DNA from: Chloroflexota bacterium
Lineage (GTDB): Bacteria; Chloroflexota; Dehalococcoidia; Lucifugimonadales; UBA3495
Length of the DNA: 64,000 nt
Direction of reading: 5' to 3'
NCBI GenBank assembly: GCA_028873965.1
Contig: JAPPMU010000015.1
Coordinates: 100,947-164,946, forward strand
In this document: piece after piece, positions 34,389-42,892 of the stretch
How positions within the stretch are numbered: position 1 is the first letter of the stretch
Layout of the letters: each line of letters begins with the position of its first letter
Program-made: the position numbers and the translations under genes
The notes under the pieces: model-generated
The model's input: only the letters and a program-made list of their open reading frames with translations
Databases searched by the model: none
What the model was told of the DNA's origin: nothing

Positions 34389-35060
34389 ATGACCGAAGCA
34401 AAGGAACGCCTCGACCGGGCCATCATCGCCATGCGCGTGGCGAAGGAACTGCCCGCCGGTTCCTGCGTCAACCTCGGCATTGGGATACCCACGCTCGTCT
34501 CCATGTTCGTGGACGACGAGAGCGTGGTCTTCTACCACAGCGAAAGCGGCGTGCTGAACTGCGGCCCGCTTGCGGACGAGGGCAGCGAAGACATTGACCT
34601 CATCAACGCCGGCGGCCAGTTCCTCCAACCTGTGCCCGGCATGGCCTACTTCTCCTCCGTTGACGCTTTCGCCATGATCCGCGGCGGGCACGTGGACGTT
34701 ACGGTTCTGGGCGCTCACCAGGTCTCCTCCACCGGGGACCTGGCCAACTGGATGCTGCCTGAACGCGGCGTGGGCAACATCGGAGGCGCCATGGACTTGG
34801 CCGCCGGCGCCGACAAGGTCATCGTCGCCATGGAGCACAACGACCGCAGCGGCAACCCCAAGGTGGTCCAGGAGTGCGACTTCCCCATCACCGGCCGCGG
34901 CTGCGTCTCCCTCGTCGTCACCGACGTAGCCGTGATGGAACCCACCGGCGACGGCTTGGTCCTCCGCGAGGCCGCCCCCGGCTGGTCACCGGAAGACGTG
35001 CAAGAAGTAACCGGCGCCCGCCTCATCATCCCGGCTGACGTGATCGAGTACGAGGTATAA
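34389..35060 (+). CDS. family I CoA-transferase subunit B (catalytic)
   Basis: 223 aa beta subunit. GSCVNLGIGIPTLVSMFV, then YHSESGVLNCGP, which holds the catalytic Glu (SESG in place of SENG), then GGHVDVTVLGAHQVSSTGDL, MDLAAGADKVIVAMEH and EAAPGWSPEDVQEVTGA. It should pair with the canonical A domain of the fusion protein upstream. CGGAG precedes ATG 34389, 13 nt after the fused gene. Moves CoA between acyl-CoA and a 3-oxoacid or dicarboxylate; consistent with the acyl-CoA operon across the divergent promoter. Confidence 0.9.
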   Translation: MTEAKERLDRAIIAMRVAKELPAGSCVNLGIGIPTLVSMFVDDESVVFYHSESGVLNCGPLADEGSEDIDLINAGGQFLQPVPGMAYFSSVDAFAMIRGGHVDVTVLGAHQVSSTGDLANWMLPERGVGNIGGAMDLAAGADKVIVAMEHNDRSGNPKVVQECDFPITGRGCVSLVVTDVAVMEPTGDGLVLREAAPGWSPEDVQEVTGARLIIPADVIEYEV

Positions 35061-35088
35061 TCAGCCTGGCAAAGGAAGATTGATCCGA

Positions 35089-35466
35089 GTGGGAATATTC
35101 ACAACAACCGTTCGCGTTGGCAACCCTAACGGCGGTGACCTAACGGAAATCGAGGCGCTTGTCGATACGGGCGCCTCCGACTCGATGTTCCCCGCTTCTT
35201 TGCTGGAAAATCTGCATCTGGCGCCCCGCTCCCAGGTTGACTACGCTCTGGCCGATGGAGCCGAAGTGAGGTTCGGACGCGGCCAGGCCCTCATTAACAT
35301 TGACGGTCGGGACGGAATCTGTCCCGTGATTTTCGGGCCTGAAGGGCACGACAACTGCCTGATCGGTGGAACCACCCTCCAAATCTTGATGTTTGCGGTC
35401 GACCCTGTCAACGAAGTCTTGACGCCGACTAATCGGGGCCGGCTCGGCTTCGGTGGCAAACTGTGA
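35089..35466 (+). CDS. retropepsin-like clan AA aspartic protease family protein
   Basis: 125 aa. IEALVDTGASDSMFPASLL holds the D(T/S)GA catalytic signature of single-domain aspartic proteases that work as homodimers; the second half (DNCLIGGTTLQILMFAVDP) contains the hydrophobic-hydrophobic-Gly element. GTG at 35089 is chosen because AAGGAAGA ends 9 nt before it; the TTG at 35080 is too close. Widespread in Chloroflexota and cyanobacteria, function unknown. It follows the CoA-transferase gene by 28 nt but has no evident link. Confidence 0.8.
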   Translation: MGIFTTTVRVGNPNGGDLTEIEALVDTGASDSMFPASLLENLHLAPRSQVDYALADGAEVRFGRGQALINIDGRDGICPVIFGPEGHDNCLIGGTTLQILMFAVDPVNEVLTPTNRGRLGFGGKL

Positions 35467-35501
35467 CGACCCTCTTGCAATCGTGTTCCGAGCAATCTGG
35501 T

Positions 35502-35530
35502 TTGACTTGCCCGTCCCGTAGTGCTACATT
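35502..35530 (+). promoter_or_regulatory. promoter of the thi operon
   Basis: TTGACT, 17-bp spacer, TACATT with TGC extension (TGCTACATT at 35522-35530). Transcription would start near 35537, just before the TPP aptamer. Confidence 0.7.
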
Positions 35531-35558
35531 CGACGCACAACTGAACGCCTCACGCGAT

Positions 35559-35657
35559 TCTGGCGGGAGCTTGGGCAAACCAGGCTGAGAGGGCGGCCTA
35601 CTTCGTCGCCGACCGTCTGTACCTGACCCGGGTAATGCCGGCGGAGGAACAGCAGGT
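35559..35657 (+). ncRNA. TPP riboswitch (THI element)
   Basis: The hallmark blocks are present in order: a GCGGGAGC 5' arm, CAGGCTGAGAGGGCG, then TACCTGACCCGGGTAATGCC and GCGGAGG. A variable P3 arm lies between them. This matches the thiamine-pyrophosphate aptamer and lies 106 nt before thiG, so TPP should switch the operon off. Confidence 0.95.
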
Positions 35658-35672
35658 AGATGTGACATTAGG

Positions 35673-35700
35673 CCGCCGGGTAACCGCCTGGCGGTTTCGC
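35673..35700 (+). terminator. possible riboswitch-controlled attenuator
   Basis: CCGCC (35673-35677) can pair with GGCGG (35690-35694), followed by TTTCGCATTT. A competing ACCGCC/GGCGGT pairing is possible. The U-tract is modest, so translational control of thiG cannot be excluded. Confidence 0.4.
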
Positions 35701-35762
35701 ATTTCGGGCAAATGCCGGCGACAAGCCTCCCGTTTCCGGCACCACACAGGAGAGTGATAGCG

Positions 35763-36548
35763 ATGGCCGACGAACTGGTTATTGGTGGCGTGTCGTTTTC
35801 TTCCCGGCTGATCGTCGGTACCGGCCGGCATCGCAGCATGCAGGAAATGATCGATTCCCTCGAGGCTTCCGGCACCCAAATGGTCACCGTAGCCATTCGC
35901 CGCCTCGACCTCGACAACCCTGAGCAGAACATCCTCGAGCACATCAACCTGGACAAGTACCGGATCCTGCCCAACACGGCCGGTTGCCGCACCGTCGAAG
36001 AAGCGCTTTTCGTCGCGCGCCTCGGCCGCGAGGTCGCGCAAACCGATTTCGTCAAGCTCGAGGTCATCCCGGACGCCAAGTACCTGTTCCCCGACCCCAA
36101 CGGCACCCTCGAAGCCGCCCGTCAACTGGTCGACGAGGGCTTCAAGGTTCTGCCCTACATCCACGCCGACCCGGTCCTCGCCAAAAACTTGGAAGAGGCT
36201 GGCTGCGTCACTGTCATGCCCCTGGGTTCCGCTATCGGCTCCGGTCAGGGGATCCATACCGTAGAAGAAGTTCGCATCATCCTCGAGAACGCCACGGTCC
36301 CGGTCGTCGTGGACGCCGGCCTGGCCGTCCCGTCCGATGCCTCAAAGGCGCTGGAAATGGGCGCCTCCGCCGTGCTCGTCAACACCGCCATCGCCCAGGC
36401 CGAGAACCCGGCCATGATGGCCGACGCCTTCCGCAAGGGCGTGGAGGCCGGACGGCAAGCCTACCTGGCCGGCCGCATCCCGGTACGCACCGAGGCCATC
36501 GCCAGCAGCCCGCCCACCGACGTACCGGAACCCGTCGCGGCCGCCTGA
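35763..36548 (+). CDS. thiG: thiazole synthase
   Basis: 261 aa TIM-barrel enzyme forming the thiazole phosphate of thiamine from DXP, dehydroglycine and ThiS-thiocarboxylate. LIVGTGRH, the Schiff-base Lys region in [33 protein letters not shown] and [14 protein letters not shown] are diagnostic. ATG at 35763 follows AGGAGAG; the frame upstream (to 35712) lies in the riboswitch leader. First gene of the TPP-controlled thiG-thiE-thiS operon. Confidence 0.97.
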   Translation: MADELVIGGVSFSSRLIVGTGRHRSMQEMIDSLEASGTQMVTVAIRRLDLDNPEQNILEHINLDKYRILPNTAGCRTVEEALFVARLGREVAQTDFVKLEVIPDAKYLFPDPNGTLEAARQLVDEGFKVLPYIHADPVLAKNLEEAGCVTVMPLGSAIGSGQGIHTVEEVRIILENATVPVVVDAGLAVPSDASKALEMGASAVLVNTAIAQAENPAMMADAFRKGVEAGRQAYLAGRIPVRTEAIASSPPTDVPEPVAAA

Positions 36549-36558
36549 GCGACTTTTC

Positions 36559-37242
36559 ATGGGCGTGGCCTTGCCAAATCCCGCTCTGTGCCTGGTCACC
36601 GACCGGCGCGTGTGCCCGCCGGACGAGTTGCCCGACAGGGTATCGGCCGCCGTAGCCGGCGGAGTGGATATCGTCCAACTCCGCGACAAGGACGAAGCCG
36701 GCGGCGCACTGCTGGAGCAGGCCAACGCTCTGCTCGAAATCACAAGCGGGTCTGCAATTATCCTCATCAATGAGCGCGCCGACGTGGCGGCTGCCTGCCG
36801 CGCCGGCGGGGTTCAACTGGGTGAGGCGGCCATGCCCACCGCAGCCGTGCGCCCACTCCTCCCGGACGGGTCGATCATCGGTCGATCGGTGCACTCGGTG
36901 GACGGCGCAATCCGGGCTCAGGCGTCCGGCGCTGATTTTCTGCTGGTAGGCACCATGTTCGCCACCCGGTCCCATCCCGGCGAAGAGCCGTCCGGGCCCG
37001 GTCTGCTGGAGCGCATCCGTGCGGCTGGTGCTAGCGCTCCGCTGCTGGCCATCGGTGGCATCACCGCCGACAACGTAGCGCAGGTCATGCAAGCCGGCGC
37101 GGACGGCGCCGCGGTCATCACCGCCATCCTCGCCAGTCCGGACCCGGAAATGGCAGCCTCGCAGATCAAGTCAGCCATGTTGGACGCCGGCCCCGGCGGC
37201 ATCCACAGACCAGGCAGCCGCTATACTACCAGCCGGAGGTGA
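36559..37242 (+). CDS. thiE: thiamine-phosphate synthase
   Basis: 227 aa. Couples HMP-pyrophosphate with thiazole phosphate. LCLVTDRRVCP, GGVDIVQLRDKD, ILINERADVAAACRAGGVQLG, IIGRSVHSVD and PLLAIGGITADNV are the family's active-site and phosphate-binding segments. The C-terminal ~20 residues extend past the barrel and overlap the leader of thiS. Ten nt after thiG. Confidence 0.95.
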   Translation: MGVALPNPALCLVTDRRVCPPDELPDRVSAAVAGGVDIVQLRDKDEAGGALLEQANALLEITSGSAIILINERADVAAACRAGGVQLGEAAMPTAAVRPLLPDGSIIGRSVHSVDGAIRAQASGADFLLVGTMFATRSHPGEEPSGPGLLERIRAAGASAPLLAIGGITADNVAQVMQAGADGAAVITAILASPDPEMAASQIKSAMLDAGPGGIHRPGSRYTTSRR

Positions 37243-37250
37243 GCGCCGAT

Positions 37251-37454
37251 ATGATCACGCTTCAAGTTAACGGCAAGCCCCGGGACATTGAAGAGGGCCT
37301 GAACCTTCAGTCCTATCTGGCCACCATCGACGTCAACATGCGTTTCATCGCCGTCGGTTACAACGGCCAGGTTATCCGCAAAGAGGACTTCGAAAAGGTG
37401 CAACTCAACCCGGGCGACGCGCTGGAGATCGTCCGTCCCGTCGGCGGCGGTTAG
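37251..37454 (+). CDS. thiS: sulfur carrier protein ThiS
   Basis: 67-aa ubiquitin-like protein whose C-terminal glycine is thiocarboxylated to donate sulfur to ThiG. It starts ITLQVNGKPRDIEEG and ends IVRPVGGG, one Gly longer than the canonical GG end. ATG 37251 is 8 nt after GGAGGTGAG; a GTG at 37239 sits on the Shine-Dalgarno and is unlikely. No thiF is adjacent. Confidence 0.93.
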   Translation: MITLQVNGKPRDIEEGLNLQSYLATIDVNMRFIAVGYNGQVIRKEDFEKVQLNPGDALEIVRPVGGG

Positions 37455-37458
37455 GCAA

Positions 37459-37707
37459 ATGCCCGAGGACGCCGACGTCGCGCTGGACCGAATCCTGGCC
37501 GGCGTAGCCGATGCCCACCCCGATCGGGTCAATGGGTGGATCCGCAACGAGCCCGGCCAATGGGGCTTCTTCGCCGGCCAGGCGGTGTTGGCAGTACGGG
37601 AACTGATCGGCAGGAGTTTGGAAGAGCCGGAGCGGCGCTACGTTTGGCACCGGATGTGGCTCGTCCTCCAGAGCCGTCGCGCCGATCTCGAAACGTGGCA
37701 CACCTGA
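37459..37707 (+). CDS. small protein of unknown function downstream of thiS
   Basis: 82 aa, rich in Trp and Arg: WIRNEPGQWGFFAGQAVLAV in the middle and YVWHRMWLVLQSRR near the end. It begins 4 nt after the thiS stop, so it belongs to the thi operon and is under the TPP riboswitch. Probably all-helical and cytosolic. No domain recognised; not ThiF, ThiH or ThiO. Confidence 0.6.
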   Translation: MPEDADVALDRILAGVADAHPDRVNGWIRNEPGQWGFFAGQAVLAVRELIGRSLEEPERRYVWHRMWLVLQSRRADLETWHT

Positions 37708-37749
37708 TCTGATCTAATTGGCCGAGATCGGGCCCTGCCCTCCCCGCAA

Positions 37750-37830
37750 TCATTGAGCCGGCTTGATAGTTTCACCCGCCGCCCAGGCAACGGTGCCGGT
37801 AAGCCAATCCTCAGTCGTCATCATGGCAGC
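37750..37830 (-). pseudogene. remnant of a second hicB 3' end
   Basis: Directly after the hicB stop, a different frame encodes MTTEDWLTGTVAWAAGETIK, which mirrors the hicB tail TLEEWLADTVEWVAERTL. It appears to be a partial, frame-displaced tail duplication or the original end of a longer hicB. About 60% of bases match in an ungapped eye alignment. Confidence 0.4.
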
Positions 37831-38185
37831 ATTCGTCGATGTACTCTGGTGGGTGAAGGGTTCGTTCCGCCACCCATTCCACCGTATCGGCCAGCCACTC
37901 CTCCAGGGTTTTACCTTCCGACCGGGCGGCGGCATCGGCCGTCCGGTGAACTTTGGAGGAAACTTTGAAGGATATTTCGCCTGAGTAGGGTTTGTCCGGA
38001 TCACGACCCCGCTCACGGCACAGGTCCAAATAGTCGTCCACGGAAAATTTGAACTCCCGCCGCAACTCCTCTACGGAACAACCTTCGAAAGTGATCACAT
38101 CACGCGTATCGACCACCGTGCCGAAAAATGCCTCGACGGCAGCGTCGAAGGTCACCGCCGCTCGATAGCCTTTGTATTCCATCAT
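37811..38185 (-). CDS. hicB: HicB-family antitoxin
   Basis: 124 aa. MEYKGYRAAVTFDAAVEAFFG, RDVITFEGCSVEELRREF and SVDDYLDLCRERGRDPDKPYSG are the partial RNase H-like HicB fold; a C-terminal ribbon-helix-helix-like segment (FKVSSKVHRTADAAARSEGK, EEWLADTV) should bind operator DNA. It neutralises the HicA RNase and represses the operon. ATG overlaps the hicA stop by 4 nt. The Cys/Asp-rich tail ECCHDDD follows an apparent frame disruption (see remnant). Confidence 0.88.
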   Translation of the reverse strand: MMEYKGYRAAVTFDAAVEAFFGTVVDTRDVITFEGCSVEELRREFKFSVDDYLDLCRERGRDPDKPYSGEISFKVSSKVHRTADAAARSEGKTLEEWLADTVEWVAERTLHPPEYIDECCHDDD

Positions 38186-38445
38186 GGTTCTATACCCGCC
38201 TCGATCAAGAATGAGCGCACCCTTTCTACCAGGCCTTTCCCGGCCACTCGCTCGGGGTGAGGCCGATGGAAGTGCGAGCTCGCCCTGTTGAGCACTACGA
38301 AGATGCGTGATCCTGCCCGTTCTTCAATGATGGCTCCGCACGCCAGCAGCAGCGACTCGATGCTGGACCAGCGGATATTCGCCCGAGTAGGTTGATCGAA
38401 TATCGCGGTCAACGTGGCCCGGTGTCGCCGCCTCAAGGATACCAT
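38182..38445 (-). CDS. hicA: HicA-family mRNA interferase toxin
   Basis: 87 aa double-stranded RNA-binding-like fold. RRHRATLTAIFDQPTRANIRW, then IESLLLACGAIIEERAGSRIF and the HRPHP motif with VERVRSFLIEAGI. This is the long HicA subtype, in which the GSHH histidine reads GSR and a HxPHP follows. Toxin first, antitoxin second, the usual order. The ribosome-binding site is weak. A perfect 32-bp palindrome lies 17 nt upstream. Confidence 0.85.
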   Translation of the reverse strand: MVSLRRRHRATLTAIFDQPTRANIRWSSIESLLLACGAIIEERAGSRIFVVLNRASSHFHRPHPERVAGKGLVERVRSFLIEAGIEP

Positions 38446-38461
38446 GACGAGTCGAACCGAT

Positions 38462-38493
38462 TCGCCCCCTCCCTATCGATAGGGAGGGGGCGA
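38462..38493. promoter_or_regulatory. perfect 32-bp palindrome between ridA and hicA
   Basis: TCGCCCCCTCCCTATC and its exact reverse complement with no loop. It can be the ridA terminator, although no U-tract follows on the minus strand, or an operator for the hicAB promoter, since it occupies positions 17-48 upstream of the hicA start. On the plus strand GATATTTTT follows. Confidence 0.5.
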
Positions 38494-38505
38494 TATTTTT
38501 GGAGG

Positions 38506-38898
38506 TTACTCCACGACGGCGATCGACTCAATCTCCACCACGTAAGCCGGGTTCGCCAACTCGCTGACCACCAGCAGCGTGCTCGTGGGCGGGTTGGTGG
38601 GGAACAACTCCCGGCGCACCGCGCGCACGGCCGCTCCGTGCTCAATGGCCGTGACGTACGTCGTGGTCTTGACTATGTCCGCCAGGGTTCCTCCCGCCGC
38701 TTTCACCGCGACCTCGATGTTGCGCCAGATCTGACGGGCCTGGGCCTCCGTGTCCCCTTCCCCGACCACGTTGCCGTTCTCGTCCTGGGCAACCATGCCC
38801 GCGATGTAAACGGTGTTGCCGGCCTTGACCACTGCGGTGAAGCCCGAAGGTGAGGGGTCCGCAATGCCGCTGGGGTTCATGTACTCGCTGTTGGCCAT
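38506..38898 (-). CDS. RidA family protein (enamine/imine deaminase)
   Basis: 130 aa, YjgF/YER057c/UK114 family. AVVKAGNTVYIAGMVAQDENG, QARQIWRNIEVAVKAAGGTL, IVKTTTYVT and PTSTLLVVSELANPAYVVEIE match. The conserved Arg that holds the substrate carboxylate (usually near 105, in RS/RT) reads PTSTL here, so classical 2-aminoacrylate deaminase activity is doubtful. Separated from the MFS gene by 31 nt on the same strand, so likely co-transcribed. Confidence 0.85.
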   Translation of the reverse strand: MANSEYMNPSGIADPSPSGFTAVVKAGNTVYIAGMVAQDENGNVVGEGDTEAQARQIWRNIEVAVKAAGGTLADIVKTTTYVTAIEHGAAVRAVRRELFPTNPPTSTLLVVSELANPAYVVEIESIAVVE

Positions 38899-38929
38899 GA
38901 GTGTGCCTCCGTAAGTTTGTTCGCTGGGA

Positions 38930-40324
38930 TTATACCGTCGCCGGAGCGACGCTGGGGTCGGCCTGCCCTTCCATCGCCCGGGGCGGCAGCCGCGGCGCCT
39001 TGGCCAGCAGAATCAGCATACCGGCCCCGGCGTACATCGCCATCAACACGATAAATACCGCGGTGTAGCTGTGGGTAAACTCCAGCAGGTAACTGCCAAA
39101 TACCGGCGCGAATCCCAGCGCGCCGGTCTGGAGCGGCCCCAGCGATCCCAGTATCGCTCCAAAAGAGCCGCGCCCGAAGTACTGCGCCAGCAGCATGTGC
39201 TCCAGCGTCCCCACGGTGTTGGAGAAGAATCCCCACAGCACGGCAAACAGGTACGCCGTCCACACCGAGTGCACTCCCATCGCCAAGAACAGCCCGGACA
39301 GCACCGCCCCCGAAATGGTCGCAACCATGCACGGTCGGGGTCCGAACTTGTCCGCCATGAACCCCCAGATCAGGGTGGTCAGGGCCAGCACGGCGCCCAG
39401 GCTGCCCACGCCTACCGCCTGCGGGTTCGTCAGACCCGGGCCCGACTCGCTGACGAGAAACGGCACCAGGATATAGCCCAGACCCGCCGACGCTATTATG
39501 GCCAGCACCGCGGTCCCGGCGATGCACCAGTAAGCGCGGGTCTTCATCGCCTCGCGGGCCGTCCAGCTGAACTCCTGTGCCCCCGCCTGGCCTCGGCGGC
39601 CCGCCCGCCGTCCATCGGCGGATCGAGTCGCCGGCTCAGACCCGGGCGCGGGCCGATCTCCGTCGGGCAGCATGCCGATCTCTTCCGGTGTCCGGCGCAT
39701 GATGAGGAACACCGGCACGGTCAGCACCAACATGAACAACCCGACGTATCCGTAGGAGGCTCGCCAACTGTGCGTCGCCGCGATCAGCGAGATTATCTGG
39801 ATGTTGATGGCCCCGCCCACGGGACGCGCCATGCCGTTGATGGCCAGGGTGACCCCGCGCCGCCGCCGGAAGAAATTCACCGTCGCCGTGCGGGGGACGA
39901 TCCCGATCAAGAGGGGATTGCTCAACGTCCTGGCGACAACGTACGCTACGAAAAACGGCCAGAGGGTTGCGGTGTTCACCGCGGACAATGCCAGCAACGC
40001 GCAGCCCACGGCCAGCAGCCCCAGCGGGGTCAGAACCCTGGGGCCGTAACGGTCGGCCCAGGCACCGGCCAGCGGAGAAAGAACCCCGGAACACCAGGTG
40101 CCGGCAGTCACCGCCAGGGACAGGGTGCCGTAGTCCCACCCGGTGTCGTCCACGATGTACACCTGGATGGCGCCCATCACCACCTGGGACACGCTGGCCC
40201 CGGTGGCGGAGCAAAGGCAGGCCGTGCCCAGCACCAACCATCCGTAAAAGAAAGGAGTCGGTGGGTGCCAGGCCAGCAGGCGGCGCGAAAAGGATCTGTT
40301 CAGTGACGGCCTCGGATGGAGCAA
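38930..40324 (-). CDS. MFS transporter
   Basis: 464 aa with 12 predicted membrane helices. The loop motif GAWADRYGPR between helices 2 and 3 is the MFS signature A, and the second-half counterpart reads GFMADKFGPRP. Resembles oxalate:formate antiporter/monocarboxylate-type MFS. A hydrophilic central loop (~residues 205-240, PAPGSEPATRSADGRRAGRR) joins the halves. There is no ATG near the N-terminus; the frame starts at TTG 40324 without a good ribosome-binding site, so the start is uncertain. Substrate unknown. Confidence 0.85.
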   Translation of the reverse strand: MLHPRPSLNRSFSRRLLAWHPPTPFFYGWLVLGTACLCSATGASVSQVVMGAIQVYIVDDTGWDYGTLSLAVTAGTWCSGVLSPLAGAWADRYGPRVLTPLGLLAVGCALLALSAVNTATLWPFFVAYVVARTLSNPLLIGIVPRTATVNFFRRRRGVTLAINGMARPVGGAINIQIISLIAATHSWRASYGYVGLFMLVLTVPVFLIMRRTPEEIGMLPDGDRPAPGSEPATRSADGRRAGRRGQAGAQEFSWTAREAMKTRAYWCIAGTAVLAIIASAGLGYILVPFLVSESGPGLTNPQAVGVGSLGAVLALTTLIWGFMADKFGPRPCMVATISGAVLSGLFLAMGVHSVWTAYLFAVLWGFFSNTVGTLEHMLLAQYFGRGSFGAILGSLGPLQTGALGFAPVFGSYLLEFTHSYTAVFIVLMAMYAGAGMLILLAKAPRLPPRAMEGQADPSVAPATV

Positions 40325-40426
40325 CTCGGGAGAGCGCTGGTAGCGCTCAAGCTTATGCAGAATACAATCGCAAAGGCAATATTACTCCCATCCGGGGTAT
40401 GGGTACAACGACGCGGCCAAAATTTG

Positions 40427-40455
40427 ACCGGGGCGGTCGTATCAACCGCCCCGGT
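40427..40455 (-). terminator. groESL operon terminator
   Basis: Perfect 11-bp stem ACCGGGGCGGT / ACCGCCCCGGT with a 7-nt loop, 30 nt after the groEL stop; on the minus strand CAAATTTTGG follows. Confidence 0.8.
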
Positions 40456-40484
40456 CCGCTTTCCCAGGATGGATTCGCCGGAGA

Positions 40485-42502
<2,018 letters not shown>

Positions 42503-42564
42503 TGAATGCCTCCTTGCGTTGTGTTGTTGGCCTGATTGGCGCCGCAACCCCAGATTGGGAGCGG

Positions 42565-42750
42565 CTACTTCTTGCGTGCGTAGTCCGTGGTGTAGAAACC
42601 GGATCCCTTGTAGATCACCGGCACCGGGTGGAAAACGCGACGGGCGACGCCGGAACACTCGGGGCATTCCCCTTCCGACGACGCGCCGAAACTCTGCCGT
42701 TGATCGTACTCGTGGTCACAGGCAGTGCACCGGTAAACGTACCTTGGCAT
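42565..42750 (-). CDS. FmdB-family zinc ribbon protein
   Basis: 61 aa. [17 protein letters not shown] and [12 protein letters not shown] hold two CxxC zinc knuckles, then [12 protein letters not shown], the conserved FmdB tail. The family (putative regulatory protein) is common upstream of chaperonin and other stress genes. ATG at 42750 follows GGAGG with a 5-nt spacer; the longer frame to 42801 is untranslated leader. Confidence 0.9.
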   Translation of the reverse strand: MPRYVYRCTACDHEYDQRQSFGASSEGECPECSGVARRVFHPVPVIYKGSGFYTTDYARKK

Positions 42751-42803
42751 TGTTACCTCCTTGCAACGGCCGGTACGTGTTCGGCCGGCTAGGCTCGGCA
42801 TCT

Positions 42804-42832
42804 ATTCTCGCCCGCCTCAGAACGTTTTCCAA
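42804..42832 (-). promoter_or_regulatory. candidate promoter of the fmdB-groESL unit
   Basis: Minus strand TTGGAA, 17-bp spacer, GAGAAT. A CGGCCG...CGGCCG stem-loop (about 42766-42790) lies in the leader between it and the ATG. Confidence 0.35.
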
Positions 42833-42841
42833 TGGCCTTAA

Positions 42842-42850
42842 TGTTAAAAT
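42842..42850 (+). promoter_or_regulatory. extended -10 promoter of the histidine kinase gene
   Basis: TGTTAAAAT, 42 nt before the ATG at 42893, divergent from the fmdB promoter. Confidence 0.5.
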
Positions 42851-42892
42851 TGCATTGAAAATCACCGCGCCCAGGATGCAATCGTTCATCCC

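Noticed and set aside
42751-42892. CIRCE operator upstream of the chaperonin operon
   Set aside because: No TTAGCACTC/GAGTGCTAA inverted repeat is present in the fmdB or groES leaders.
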